From Berberis thunbergii (taxonomy: Eukaryota; Streptophyta; Magnoliopsida; Ranunculales; Berberidaceae): DNA of 64,000 nucleotides. Both the position numbers and the translations under genes were made by a program. Of this stretch, positions 12,313 to 24,086 are shown piece after piece. The stretch spans positions 186,001-250,000 of the forward strand of contig QNQO01000594.1 of assembly GCA_003290165.1 (NCBI GenBank), given 5' to 3'. Each line of letters opens with the position of its first letter. Within the stretch, counting starts at the first letter, position 1. The notes under the pieces were generated by a model. The model was given only the letters and a program-made list of their open reading frames with translations. It searched no databases and had not been told where the DNA came from.

Positions 12313-13113
12313 TAAGGGTGGGCATTCCATTCCGCAATTTCGTTTTTGTCCCGATCCCGATTTTTTTGGGTCTTTATGGGATTGAATAATTCCATCTCGA
12401 TCCCCATCTCGTCCCGATCTAGAAAGGGATGGGATGTAGATTTTCAATCCTGCCAATCCCGAGCTAAATTTTAAATATTTATTATTAATATTTTTATTTA
12501 TTATTTATTTTAGGATTGCAATATTAGTGTAATTGAAGAAAAATGAATTTAGTTGAAATCAATGTAATTGATATTAGTCTATATCTGCAACTACTTGATA
12601 TTGGTTTATTTCTAGAATTTTAAATGAATTATTTAATTGCAAACTCTTTAAAACTCAAAATGGGATTGCTAACTACATTGAAGAGTTTTATTTCGTGTCA
12701 AGACAATGAATTTATTGATTGTTTTTTTTTAAAGTAATAATGAAACATTCTTCTTAGCACCCAAAATCTACTAATCATTTTGTTCACTACTCGAAACAGT
12801 AGAGCAGATCTACCATTGCCATTATACTGTCCACCTCTTAGTCATTCAAAACTCTGCAGAAATCTTAATTACATGGTGAATTTCAGGTATTATTTATGGT
12901 AGTTTATTATGATGTTGCATACTCAATCTAAGGCTATCATTTATGTGTAGTTCTACGAATTGCCTTTGCCTCTTTTCAACTAAGTAAATTGAGTCTTGGA
13001 TAAATAGTAAGTTGTCAAAAAATGAGAGCACGCTGATCTCATCTCGTCTCGATCCCATATAAACGGGATAAGATAGAGATGTGTCTATCTCGTCTCATCC
13101 AGTGCCCACCCCT
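12313..13113. mobile_element. Non-autonomous hAT element, about 800 bp
   Basis: The left end is TAAGGGTGGGCATTCC and the right end is GTGCCCACCCCT. Flanks AATAAAAGG and AATGAGAGG suggest an old duplication with two mismatches. The subterminal 'TCCCGATCCC' and 'GGGATGGGATG' motifs are shared with the element at 50896-51795, which lies in the opposite orientation, so the two belong to one family. No coding sequence. Confidence 0.7.
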
Positions 13114-15062
13114 AATGAGAGGTAGAGAAAAAAGTATAATAAGTAAAATATTAGAGAGAGAAAGAGAAAAGTAAAAAACAAAAAAGTGTGAGACGAGAAA
13201 AGACAAATGAGAGATAAAAGCATTCTCTCTTTTAATCTAACATTGATTACATCCGAGCAGACACGGATTTACGTGGGGGCAAGTGGTGCCCCAAGTCACT
13301 TTTGAATTTTTTTTGTTTATTTGCGATTTGCCCATTCTGCGATACTGATGACACCATCCCATCCCACTCCTTCCTCTTTTTGTTTCTTCTCTGTTCTCTG
13401 CGACGCTGGCGACCTCTCACCTTTTTTTTAATTAATTAATTTATTCTTTTGCTCCCTCTTTATTTATTGTGAGATTGACAACCGCCCCTCCCTGCCTCTT
13501 CCTATCTTCCTTTCCCTCTCTTCTCTATTTGATTTATTTTATTTTTCCACCATCGCCACCCGCAACCCCAACTCATCTTGTCTCATTTGAAGAAGAAAAC
13601 ATTTATTTTTAAGTATTTTCTTTTATATGAATTCCTAGATTGAAGTCTAATTTTGTATTTTATTCATAGAATTTTTTTGGAGACACGTGAAAAATTCAAC
13701 TCATTAATTTTTTCTCGATATATGCATTTGTATTTCGAGATTTATTTGTGAATTATTATTTAAAAGACATTTTAATAATTAACATAAAATTTTTTGATAT
13801 TCAATAGACATTGACTACTAATCCTAGGACATTTTGATAATCAGCCGAACATTAAAGATTGCAGAGTCTACAAAATTTCTGTGGGAAAGGAAAGGATGGA
13901 TAGAGAGTGGGTTCAGAAGCTGAGTGTCCTTGCACAAAGAATACAAAGATATATGTTTGCATGCCTGCAAGAATGTGCACAAATCTCCAAAACAAACACA
14001 AAGGGTCTCTCCCACACTGCGAGACACACATAACATCAGATCGGATCAGCAGTTAAGGAGATTCCACTAATGATGAAGCCATCCACTTAACCAGATTTGC
14101 AATCTTACAAAATGCGCGTGTGTTCTCAATTTGGGAATAAAACATCATTTCCAGGGTCCAGCATGTTCGCCGCCTAGAAGGTCTCGAATGTGTTTGCATG
14201 GTGATGATGACAATAATGAGTTGTTTTGACTATCTATCTTCTCTTCATCTCAATCTGATTACTACGCGGTTATTGTCAGAAATGTTTGTTGCTTCATCTT
14301 TGCCATTGCAAAGTTGCTTCTTTTTTATTTAAATGTTTTAAGAGATTCCATAAGGGGGAAATGTTGAATAAACCCATACCTCAATTGACTTAGCTAGCTT
14401 TAGATCACCCAAAAATCAATTCACCTTGAAAGAATTTGTTTTATTGGGTCTTAATTTTGATGTTGTTCGTGTGGGGCTCATCGCATCGCAAGAGTAATAA
14501 AATTAAGTTTTGAAACATTTGCATAATAAGATCTCAAGCATAAGCTTATTTGAAATTTTATGTCCACCATTTCTGGTTTAATTTTATTTTCCTTCTTCTA
14601 ATGTGGGAAGGAAGGAGCATAATGAAATGGGCCTTTTTTGACATTGACAGAGACAGTGGCACTTTCAGGCAAAACAAAGGGTGCTTTAAGCACCTTTCAG
14701 GGGTGCAAATATTCCATCCATCCATCCCCAATTTAATCACAAGACCTTTTCACTATTTTTCATCTCCAAAATATTCTTTGGCTGTAAAAGATTGGAAACT
14801 GTACGTACCTAGTGGAAGAAAACCTGGTCCGGGAGGGAGAGAGATGAAGAAGATATCTCATTTGTCCCAAAAGGATTTGAACTTTGTCCCCTTCTCTTCC
14901 ACCAACCCAGTCTCCAAGATTCAAAACCAAATTTCTCTCTTTAGCTCTCTTTCTGTCTCCACCTCAAACCATCCATCCCATCTACTCACATTTCCAGTCC
15001 ATTCACTTGTGTTCTGCAACAACATTTGTTTCCTCCGTAAAAACGTGATTTTTTCAGCTCTA
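13114..15062. other. Intergenic stretch and putative promoter of the receptor gene
   Basis: Near 13258 the motif ACGGATTTACGTGGGGGCAA resembles the left end of the hAT elements at 39654 and 45184, but I could not find a matching right end. The C/T-rich stretch at about 14900-15060 looks like a 5' untranslated leader for the gene at 15063. The same frame is open from 14550, but the part before 15063 does not resemble the protein family. Confidence 0.4.
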
Positions 15063-17503
15063 ATGCATGGAGTTTGGAGAAATCAGTTGAAAGCGAGGAT
15101 ACCCGTTGTGAAATTTGGAGGTAAGTGTTTTAAAGACTGCTCCTTTAGAGGCTTTGGGTCTGTTTTTGCTGCAATTTTGATTTTGGGGTCTGTTGTCTGT
15201 GGGGTTTGTGAGGAGGTCTCAGTGGGTTCAGTTCCACTTGGATTTGAGGTTTCTGGGTTTGATAGGCAGAGGAGATGGGTTTCTGAAAATGGGGTTTTTG
15301 GATTTGGGTTTTTAGATGATTATTTGAACAACGATGATGGTTTAGTTGTGGGGGTTTCTTATAACTTGGGTAGTAAAGCTGCAAATGTTCCTGTTTGGGT
15401 TGTTGGTGGTGGGGGAGTTAGGGTTTCTGAGAATTCAACCATTAGGCTTTCTTTGAATGGGAGTTTGATTTTGTTTGATAACCTTAGTGGTTCTGTTTGT
15501 TGGAGTAGTGATACAAGTAATTTAGGTGTTCAAAATGCTAAATTGTTGAACAATGGCAACCTTGTTTTGATGGGTGTTGGGGATAAAGTAGTTTGGGAGA
15601 GCTTTAGTAGTCCAACTGATACACTTCTGCCTGGTCAATCACTGTGGTTTCCTCGATCCCTTCGAGCCCCTTCGACTAAATCGACTTTGAGTTACTATAG
15701 CCTAGTCATTCGCCGTTCGGGTGAACTTGCACTTGTGTGGGAGAACAATGTGACCTATTGGAGTAGTGGATTGAGCTCTACTATAGTTGCCAAAGAAGCA
15801 AGGTTTCAAGCCAATGGGGTATTTGGACTGATTGATGCATCTGGTAGGATGGTTTGGTCCAAGTCCTGTGGGGATTCTGGAGACACATCAGTGGCTTTGA
15901 GGCATCTTCGGATTGATTTGGATGGGAACCTGAGAATGTACTCATGGTCCAGTAGTTCGTGGAAGATAGGTTGGCAAGCTGTTGAGAGCCAGTGTCATGT
16001 ATTTGGTTCATGTGGATTATACAGTGTTTGCGGATACAATTCCACTGGACCTGTTTGTGATTGCTTGGTCGAAGATTCAACTAATTTGGGAGCAGGGCCT
16101 CCTGGGGCAGCTATCGAGTCTTTTGGGTGCAAGAAAATGGTGGATTTAGGGAACTGCAAGACTGGGACAAGCATTTCGACTCTGAAACACACGGTTCTCT
16201 ACGGCCTTTACCCCCCTCACGATTTTAACATAATGTTGAACCAAGAGGCTTGCAAAGATTTCTGCTCTAATGACACTTCTTGCATTGCTGCTACAACAAT
16301 GAATGATGGCTCTGGTCTCTGTACAATCAAACGAACCAGCTATATCAGTGGGTTTAGGGATGCATCTGTTGCTGCAGTTTCATTCTTGAAGGTTTGCTTG
16401 GTTCCACAAGCAGCTTCCACCCGACAAACTAATTCCCAGATTAATGGAGTATCAAAGCCATTACCAGCACAACAAAATATCTCTGAACAGAACTGGAAGA
16501 GTTTTACTTTAGCTATCATTGTAATGGTTGTGCTAACAGCGTTGATTTTTCTTACGTTGGAGATAGGGGTATTTGTGTTACTCCGTCATACAAGGAAGGT
16601 TAAGTCTCAAAGGAGGATCCCTTTTGGGAAAGATGTGGGGATGGATCCTCCTTATAGTGCTCTTGTTCGATGTCTTATGAAGAGGTGAAAGAGTTGACAG
16701 AAAACTTCAAACACCAGCTAGGGCCAAATGTGTTTAGAGGTGTTCTCCCTAACCAAGTATTAATAATTGCTAAGGAGCTGGATTCTGTTGTAGCTTCGGA
16801 GAGGGAATTCCGTATGGTAGTTTCTACGCTGGGTGGTATTCACCATCGCAATCTTGTCTCACTAAAAGGCTTTTGTTTCGAGTCTAACCACCACAAGATC
16901 CTACTTTATGAGTACATAGATGGCGTTTCTCTCGACAAGTGGCTATTCAACAAGAAGCAGGGCCAAAATGGAGTCAATTGGCAGAAGAGGCTTGATATTG
17001 CTCATGGAGTCGCGCGTGCCTTAGCTTATCTGCACTCAGAATGTCAGCAATGCATAGCTCATGGGAATCTCAATCTGGAGAATGTGTTACTCGATGAAAA
17101 CTTAGTTGCTAAAGTTACTGGTTTTGGTATCCAAGGATTATTAGAAAAGGAAACTACTTCTTCATCGGAGTCCTTACCAGAAAGAGATATTTACATGTTT
17201 GGACAGATGTTGCTGCAAATTCTAATAGGTGATAGAGTTGTTGTCAGTCCTCAGCGTTTGATTAAAAAACTGAGTGAAGATAAGAATTCAGTGGACAATG
17301 CTGAATGGGAACAGGTAGAAAGAGCATCCAGGGTAGCTTTGTGGTGTATACAAGATCGACCATTTCTTCGACCATCTATTGGAGAAGTGGTTAAAATCTT
17401 GGAGGGGGCACTTTCAGTAGATAAACCACCATCAAGCTTTGATTTCAAAAAGGAAACTCCAAAGGATGAAGAAGATACAAGCGAGATCAAGGTAGTTTCC
17501 TGA
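15063..17503 (+). CDS. G-type lectin S-receptor-like pseudokinase, SD3-1-like, one-base frameshift
   Basis: Single-exon receptor-like protein of about 815 residues if the frame is restored. In order: a hydrophobic signal segment (residues 31-49); a bulb-type lectin domain (about 60-180) with WSSDTSN and LLNNGNLVLM; an S-locus segment; an EGF-like C-rich stretch (about 310-330); a PAN/apple domain (about 389-435); a transmembrane helix (about 480-508); and a kinase-like domain. The first frame stops at 16688. The kinase frame runs from 16670 in another phase, and one missing base at about 16669 (after SALVR, before SYEEVKEL) explains this. The kinase looks inactive: HRD is HGN (AHGNLNLENV) and DFG is GFG. 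The lysine in IIAKEL is kept. I chose the ATG at 15063 because it precedes the signal segment. The family acts at the plasma membrane; the ligand is unknown. Either a recent pseudogene or an assembly error. Confidence 0.85.
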
Positions 17504-19785
17504 TTCAAATCTGACTTTGTTTCAGTAAATAAAATGTTTGAATTGGCCATTGGAGGTATATATTAAGCTGACCCCCAGATGTAGCCAGATATTTGTCCTG
17601 GATTGGGATTAAGACTGACTTCTAGTACATCAGTGGTGACCAGAAATTCGTAGACTTGCAAAAACACTTCAATGGGGTTGGACTAGTTGAAGTTTTTTAC
17701 TAATTGTGCCCGAGAAATCTATGTATCTTAATCAACTTTTACATTGAGATCAAGAGAATCTTGTAATTTTTCCAGTTCAAGTTTTTGACTGATGGAGCCT
17801 GTGAAATCTATGTAACTTCCAAATGTGTAAGCAAAATTGACATTAGATCAATAGAAATCTTTCTGTCCAAAATGGACCCCTGATGTTTTGATTTTATCCA
17901 AGTTAAAATAGGGTATTCCCTTGTAGTATTTGATAGTTCCATGAGAAACTTTGTGAAAGATTATGAGGTTGTTAAGAATTTGAGATTTATGATTAGGAAG
18001 TAGCTAACTATTAGAGGCAGGCCTTGTAGCGATTTCACTATTCCTTCATACTGAAATAGAATCCCCAGTGCTCTAAGTCAGTGGATCTGTGGATGTATCC
18101 ATTATACTCAGACCAAAATAAACTCATGCACTGTCTAGTGTAAATTGTTTATTTCTTAAGTTGTCAATTATCATCTCTTTTCCATTTCTATAATTGCAGT
18201 GATTCTGAAAGCATTAGTGTAGAGAAAATCTATCTCCTTTTATGCCAACGCATACTAGAAAAATAACTGTTGGACCGATATCCTTAGTTTTTTTGCTGTG
18301 TTGCAGAGCTTGATTTCCTTGTACTGTGTGTTGGTTTACTTTCATTTATAAAGGAATAACAAGTCAAAGGTCTTTGTATCTCAACATTTGCTTGGTATAT
18401 ACAATGCAAATCATCACTGATTTAGCTTGTTAGTAAACAAGGAAGTCAAGAGCTGGATTTTCTTCCCATATCTATTTGATGATGCTAGTTTATCCAGAAA
18501 TGCCAAGTACTTTGTTACAATTCTGACTACATTTTGATAGTGGCTATCTAGTGACAGTCTGTTTTATATCACTAAGCATAACACTTCATGACATGTTCAG
18601 ACTAAATTCGAAGATTGGAGTGAACAGTGTTTTTTAGTTATGATTTTAAGATGTAGAGATTCCGCAGGTACTAAAATCTTTAAGGCCACATGTTTATGGT
18701 GTGTGAAGTTATGGTACCAATCAGAAGGGACGCCCCTTTAGAGTCCTTAGTTTCATTGCTCCAAGACCACAGTAGAAACCATGAGTACTCTTGTACCTAA
18801 ATCTTGAGGGAACCAGGTGTTGCTGTTTTTGTTTGTTTTTCTTTCTTTTTCCAATAAGGCGACAATATCAGCATTTGTAAGACTTGATACCCTTAAATAA
18901 AAGTTTATCAAAGAACGTAACTGAAAAAAGAAGGCAAGGTTAGTAACTTGTAAGTACAGGTTGGACGAGTGGCATTCACCATTAAGCATGTTTACCTCAC
19001 AGAGAATTGCCAGATAATGCAAGTTTGATCTTTTCCAATTTTGCAGGTACTGAAGACCTAGAACCATTTTTCTGAGCAGATTACTCAACAACTGCCTAAT
19101 GATGGCAACATAATTCAATGGGGATATCTGCTTAACCAGCCAATTCAAACAGGGTACGTATGCATGTTCCTTATCTTCAGTATACTTCAATTTTAATTTT
19201 TTGTTTTTATATTTTTCAGGGACCTTAAAAAAATCATATGTCAGCTCCCGTCCATGAATTTCATGCCTCTCTGACATGCTTGGACTGCCAAGATGTTGAA
19301 ACACTGTCTGATGGTCACTGATTCAGAGTATACACGCTGTGAAGCTGAAGTAGTCGGATCGGAACACAGAAATGCATGATCATCTAATGGCATTGGAAGG
19401 GTGGATCGCTTTGGAAGCACATAATGGAATCAGATGAAATCTAAGGGATGGAACAACACCAAAGGGCCGTTTGATCTGGCAAAGACAACAAATCCATGGT
19501 TTGAAAACTGGCAAGGAAAGGCCATTTGTCTTGGAACCAAATCCTAACGCCCTTAAATAGTTGATGTCGAGGACAAATAAGTGGTATCTTTACCACCAAA
19601 ATTAGGACTCGAGTGTGAAAAAAGTGCCCAGGAAAAGACACGTAGAACTGGATGCTTGATTGGATTTAGCTAAGAAACTCTTATTTTTACATCAGGTTAC
19701 TTGCAAATTCTAATATTAGGGGCAAGTTTCTTGAGCCACTCTTTGTTATTGTTTGGTTATAAATAGCAAGTCTTTAAATATTTTT
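17504..19785. other. 3' flank of the receptor gene and intergenic DNA
   Basis: AATAAAATG at 17527 is a plausible polyadenylation signal. The rest holds no gene I can support. A 183-residue open frame at 18753-19304 on the minus strand has no recognisable motif. Confidence 0.4.
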
Positions 19786-19955
19786 TTTATTGGAAAGCCA
19801 GCTGGATTTTTATAGGATTCCATAACCTATCAACAAGGTGCGACCGACAGGTCAACACCATAAAAAAGTAACCATGCCGCCGGCAGGTCTCGAACCTAGA
19901 ACGTGGGGTATAAACCCACACAGCCCTAACCACTCGACCATTTCAGGTGTGGGGT
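19786..19955 (-). mobile_element. tRNA-derived SINE
   Basis: On the minus strand the head has an A box (TGGTCGAGTGG) and a perfect B box (GGTTCGAGACC), about 45 bases apart. It is followed by an unrelated body ending in CCAATAAAAAAAATA. Possible flanking repeats are CTTTAAAT and CTTTAATT. The head lacks a tRNA acceptor stem, so it is not a functional tRNA. Confidence 0.7.
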
Positions 19956-20599
19956 TGCTTTAATTTTCTTGTGCAACATTTTTTTTCTACGAGGCAATGA
20001 TTACTGTTTTCCAAAACCAACTTGTGCAACAATTTTTGTTGTTTGCATCTCATGTTGAAGATATTGGAGTAGAGTAGACTCTAGAGTATGTGATTAAAAC
20101 TTCCTCAAATAATAATAATAATAATTTATGCATTCGTTTTTCGCTCCCTGTTTTGATATGGTTCCTGCTGACATGTTGACCTGCACAAGTAGCACACGTG
20201 AGCCACGGACCACCGTTGTGGTGGCCGATGACACTCTGATGCTAAAGTCAGACAGGGATCTGAGGAATGTGTAATGTTGTAACAGGGAATTTGTAGTGTC
20301 CCTTAGCTTACCAGGCCATCGTAGGTGTAATTTAGGAAGAAGTTCTTCGTGGATATCCCTCCCTAATTAGGAGTCGTGTTGTAGGAGATAAGTTATATGC
20401 TAGCTATATGCTCCTAAATACGCAGGAGATAGTTCTCAATCTAACAACAGACCGCAGAAGAGAGTTTCCTTGTGTGGAAGATACTCTGGTATTTGCTTCC
20501 TAGTTGGAAGCAGATAGCAGTTGTAGTTGCCCGTCCGAAGCTGATCCTCAAGATACTTGCCTGAATAGGGCTTACGGGTATTGAGGATAGCTGTGAGAT

Positions 20600-20771
20600 G
20601 TGTGGGCCTAGCATGTTGTGAGAGTTCGGGTCCGCCTGGCAGACTGCAGTTGGGCGGGCTTAGAACCGCTTGGGCCGGATCAGTGTTGGGCTGACGCTTG
20701 AGGCCATAATTCTTCAAGATCATCATGACACGTGTACGACTCCGGGGTGTGACCGTTTTTATGTATCATCA
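20600..20771 (+). repeat. 5' LTR, part matched by the 3' copy
   Basis: This segment aligns well with 27303-27362 plus 31587-31691, covering the CTAGCATG start, the GGGCTTAGAAC site and the GGGGTGTGA...ATCATCA end. The true LTR probably extends further left. Confidence 0.65.
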
Positions 20772-21048
20772 GCTACCCCCCCCCCGAGTTAGTAGGTTGT
20801 CACATCGGTTCGCTAAGTCATCTCTTGAAGGGATGTGCCGCTCATGATAATTGAGTATGAATCGTTGCTTGAGCCACGCGCTGCATTAATCAAACGTGCG
20901 TTGGTTCAGCTGAAAAGAGACGGGAAGCCAACCTCTATTTAGGTCATCCACTGTGTAGAGTATGATTCTTCTACTTTCTTTGCTTTCGAAGCTACCGCTC
21001 TGATTATAAAATGATTGTTCATCTTCTTCATGGTTCAAGAAAACTTTC

Positions 21049-23286
21049 TTGATGACGCTGTCTTGGCCGAGGGCCTGGAGTTTTTTCGAAAACAAGTTGT
21101 TATCTGAACCTGGTTTCGCCGAAATTCGTACAAAGTTTGGGGTCCCTGAGGACCTACCGTTGTATCTCCTGTTGGGCGACCAGACGCCAATGTCACATTC
21201 GGCTAGTTTTATTTGTTTACACCGCGGAATGCTTCAAATTGGAGTGCGTTTTCCGATTTTGGATTTGATCTGGGAGTTCTTGGACTTCTTAGGGATTCCT
21301 CCGGCTCAGTTGAGTCCCAATGGATATAGGATCGTCCTCATGATTTTGCTCAGTGCTACGGAGGCCGACATTAATGTGACTCTGCGAGTGATTCAGTTGC
21401 TGACCTCTCATCGGTCGCCAAATTGCTTCGTTAATTTGCCCAATGATTTCAAGTTCTGACAGAAGTACTGCTTCTTGGCTCCTGTGGATTTGGAGTATTT
21501 CCGGTGCAAGGGTCGTCCGCTAGAGCGATAGTTCAGGTCGCTTTGTAAGTTCAACCATTTTCTCGTGACTTTGATATGTTGGATGGCAGGCTGACTGATC
21601 ATTGCTCGTGTTTCCTTCCAAGAAGGTTTTCTACTACTCTTCTTACTTTAAAGGAGCATAATACCATAGAGACGTTCCGTGATTTGCCAAAGAGGAACGC
21701 GACTTATGTCATAAGAGTTTTCAACTTCATCCTCAGCAGGCTGTGGGACAACTGACACATTGCCCCCACTTTGTAGTGAATGTCGCAAATTAAGGTGAAA
21801 GATGGGGGCCCTTCGAGGAAGAGAAAGGCTACTAGAGCCAAAACTCTTGCTTTGTCTGACGCTGAGGAGTCATCTGAAATGCTTGCCTCATTTGTGAAGA
21901 AGAAGTCCCCTGTAAGGACTGGGTCGTCTTCGGCTCGACCCACTCCAGTGAGGGAAGAGTGGGGAGGGTGTGAGTCTGCTAGGCCTGTTGGGGTGGAGAC
22001 CGACATTTTCGGCTTGGAGAAAGATTATCTGCGGTTTGCTGGAGTTGTAGACAGGTCGAACCTTAGTGACGTGCATGTCGAAGCTCTGAATGACCGTCTG
22101 GTGAAGGCTGCAATGGCAGCTTCCGTTGGTACTGATTTGCTCAGGACCGTTCCTATAAAAGGTTCCCGTGAAGATTTGCCCGAGGTTGTAGAATGTGATC
22201 GCCCTATTGCTGTTTTGACTGGGAGTAGCCGCGGTACCAGCCATGTCTCATGTAGTCCGAATTGCTCACTGTCTCGTTCTAGACCACACCTAGAAGTGTT
22301 GGAAGGTCATTTGGATATTTCGCTTCCTCCACTCCCTCCGGATCCCATTGAGTTGTCTCGTACCAAAGGGTCGGCTGTCAGTGACAATGGGAAGGCCACG
22401 AAGGAGAGCCTAATGACGGTTGCAATCGTGAAGGGTGGCGCTAGCATAATCCCTGATCCAGGGAAGCTTTATCCGGTTGCGCGGATAAGCCTGTTTGCAC
22501 CGGACTTGGTGAAGATGAGTTCATAGGTCTGACACCAAGATATGGACGTAGAGTATGCTTTGAGGAAACATATAAGCAGACGTCACAGTTGGTTGATGGA
22601 TCATGCTCCAAAACCTGAGGATGATACGTTAGAAGGATGTATAGATAAGGGTTTGAAGTACCTTATACTGGGTATGTCTCATTTGATCCATGTGACCATT
22701 GCAAAGACGGAAGTCGAGGAGGCTCGTAAGAGGGTATATACCTTGGAGCGTGTCTTCTCGCACATGTAGGCACTGTATTCTGATGCGCTCTATGAAATTG
22801 AGTTGTTGAAGAAGCAGGCTGAGGAGAAGAGGCTAGATCAGTCAACTGTGGCCGCTGAGGCTCAGAGGGCTCGTTTGGAGGACCTTGAGCATAACCTGTC
22901 AGAGGTGGTGTCCGAGAGGGACAAACTTGAGAAGGGTTGAGCCGGATCCGTAAAAAAGTCGAGGCTGCGCAGGAGACTGCGGCTAAGGCGTGTTTTGAAC
23001 TGTAGTCTCTTGCTGAAGAGAGTACTTTAAAGGAAGCCGACTGGGCTGCTAAAAACAACAGTTGGAATCCGATGTGGAGTTCTATGCTCATGAGGTGAGA
23101 AAGGCTGAGGAACAGCTCGAATTGGCGTGGCATGAGCTTAGTGTTGTGAAAAGCAGTTTGGCTACAGAGCAGTCTCAAGTCGACGCGCTAACTGACAAGT
23201 TGGAGTTACTGGAGCGTAAACTTGTTGACACAAATGTGCGAGAGGAAGAACTTCTTCAGGAGCAAGACAACTGTGAGTTCCGCTGA
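21049..23286 (+). pseudogene. gag-like protein of a gypsy-type element (PF04195-like), degenerate
   Basis: The first part (21049-21459) reads PEDLPLYLLLGDQTP, then a hydrophobic stretch ending FLGIPPAQLSPNGYRIVL. This is the pattern of the plant 'putative gypsy type transposon' domain (LGIPPSQLxPNxWR). The frame then stops at 21457 and continues with further stops to about 21600. Open pieces at 21780-22526, 22542-22769 and 23062-23286 are charged, glutamate- and lysine-rich, and look like the coiled-coil tail of such proteins (for example EEQLELAWHELSVVK). No catalytic domain is present. Family named from memory of the motif. Confidence 0.6.
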
Positions 23287-24086
23287 GTTGTACATGGTTG
23301 GCTGAAGCTGTTGGCGTTGATGAAGTAGGAACACCCAAAGTGGGATCTTGGCCGCTACAAGAAGATGTCATATGTAGATTTGTCTGTTATCTCTACATCC
23401 TCGAATGAAGAAGACAGTGTGGGCCTTGATACTTAGGTCGTGGCGCGTGTGGACGCTATCCCTACTCCATCTTCCACTAGGCTTAGCTCTCCTGTTTCTA
23501 TACCTTCTCCTGATAGGTGTAACCTTGGTGCGATTGTACTCCTTTTTGTTTTGATCGTTAATGAAATTTTTTTATCAGTTTCGTGCTTGTTGTCTCTATT
23601 GCATGTTTTTCATTTTGCATTGTCGTCTTGCTTTGGCATAGGCTAATCGAATCAATAGGACGTTGACTAGTTTGTCTACGATAGAGAGCTTGATCGCTTT
23701 GTATTGCGAACGACTCAAGATCGTTGTTGCATAGTCATGTCCGATAGTGGGCATATTACGAACAATCTAGCTTGGGGTTGACTTGCCCAAGCTGTGTCTT
23801 GTCCCCGAGGTAAGCTGCTTGAGTCTCACCTTGTTGGTTTAACTGATTGCTGCAGTTGCTGCTATGAGTGAGGTGCGATGGGCGAGTGTATGCATCAGAG
23901 TGTTCGTGCTGGGTCAAGCGTCGTAAGCTCGAGTTGACATCCTAAGTAGCTCTTATTTGGGCATTGGTTGTACAATCTCTATATCTGCGCGAATGACCCT
24001 CGCTAATATTAGGATGTCAATCCGTTTGAGCGTGAAGACGTTGACTCAACTAGATTCACGTTTGGCGACCAGGCTGAAAAGTAGTG

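Noticed and set aside
13256..13330. Complete hAT element starting at the ACGGATTTACG motif
   Set aside because: Only the left-end-like sequence is visible; no right end or target duplication was found.
14550..15062. N-terminal extension of the receptor frame by 171 residues
   Set aside because: The extension has no family similarity; the signal segment follows the ATG at 15063, and the sequence before it looks like a 5' leader.
18753..19304. 183-residue open frame on the minus strand
   Set aside because: No motif, no splice or codon pattern, and no neighbour that supports a gene.
19880..19945. tRNA gene from A and B boxes
   Set aside because: No acceptor stem pairing, and a SINE body follows the tRNA-like head. 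The same argument applies to 41120 and 60300.
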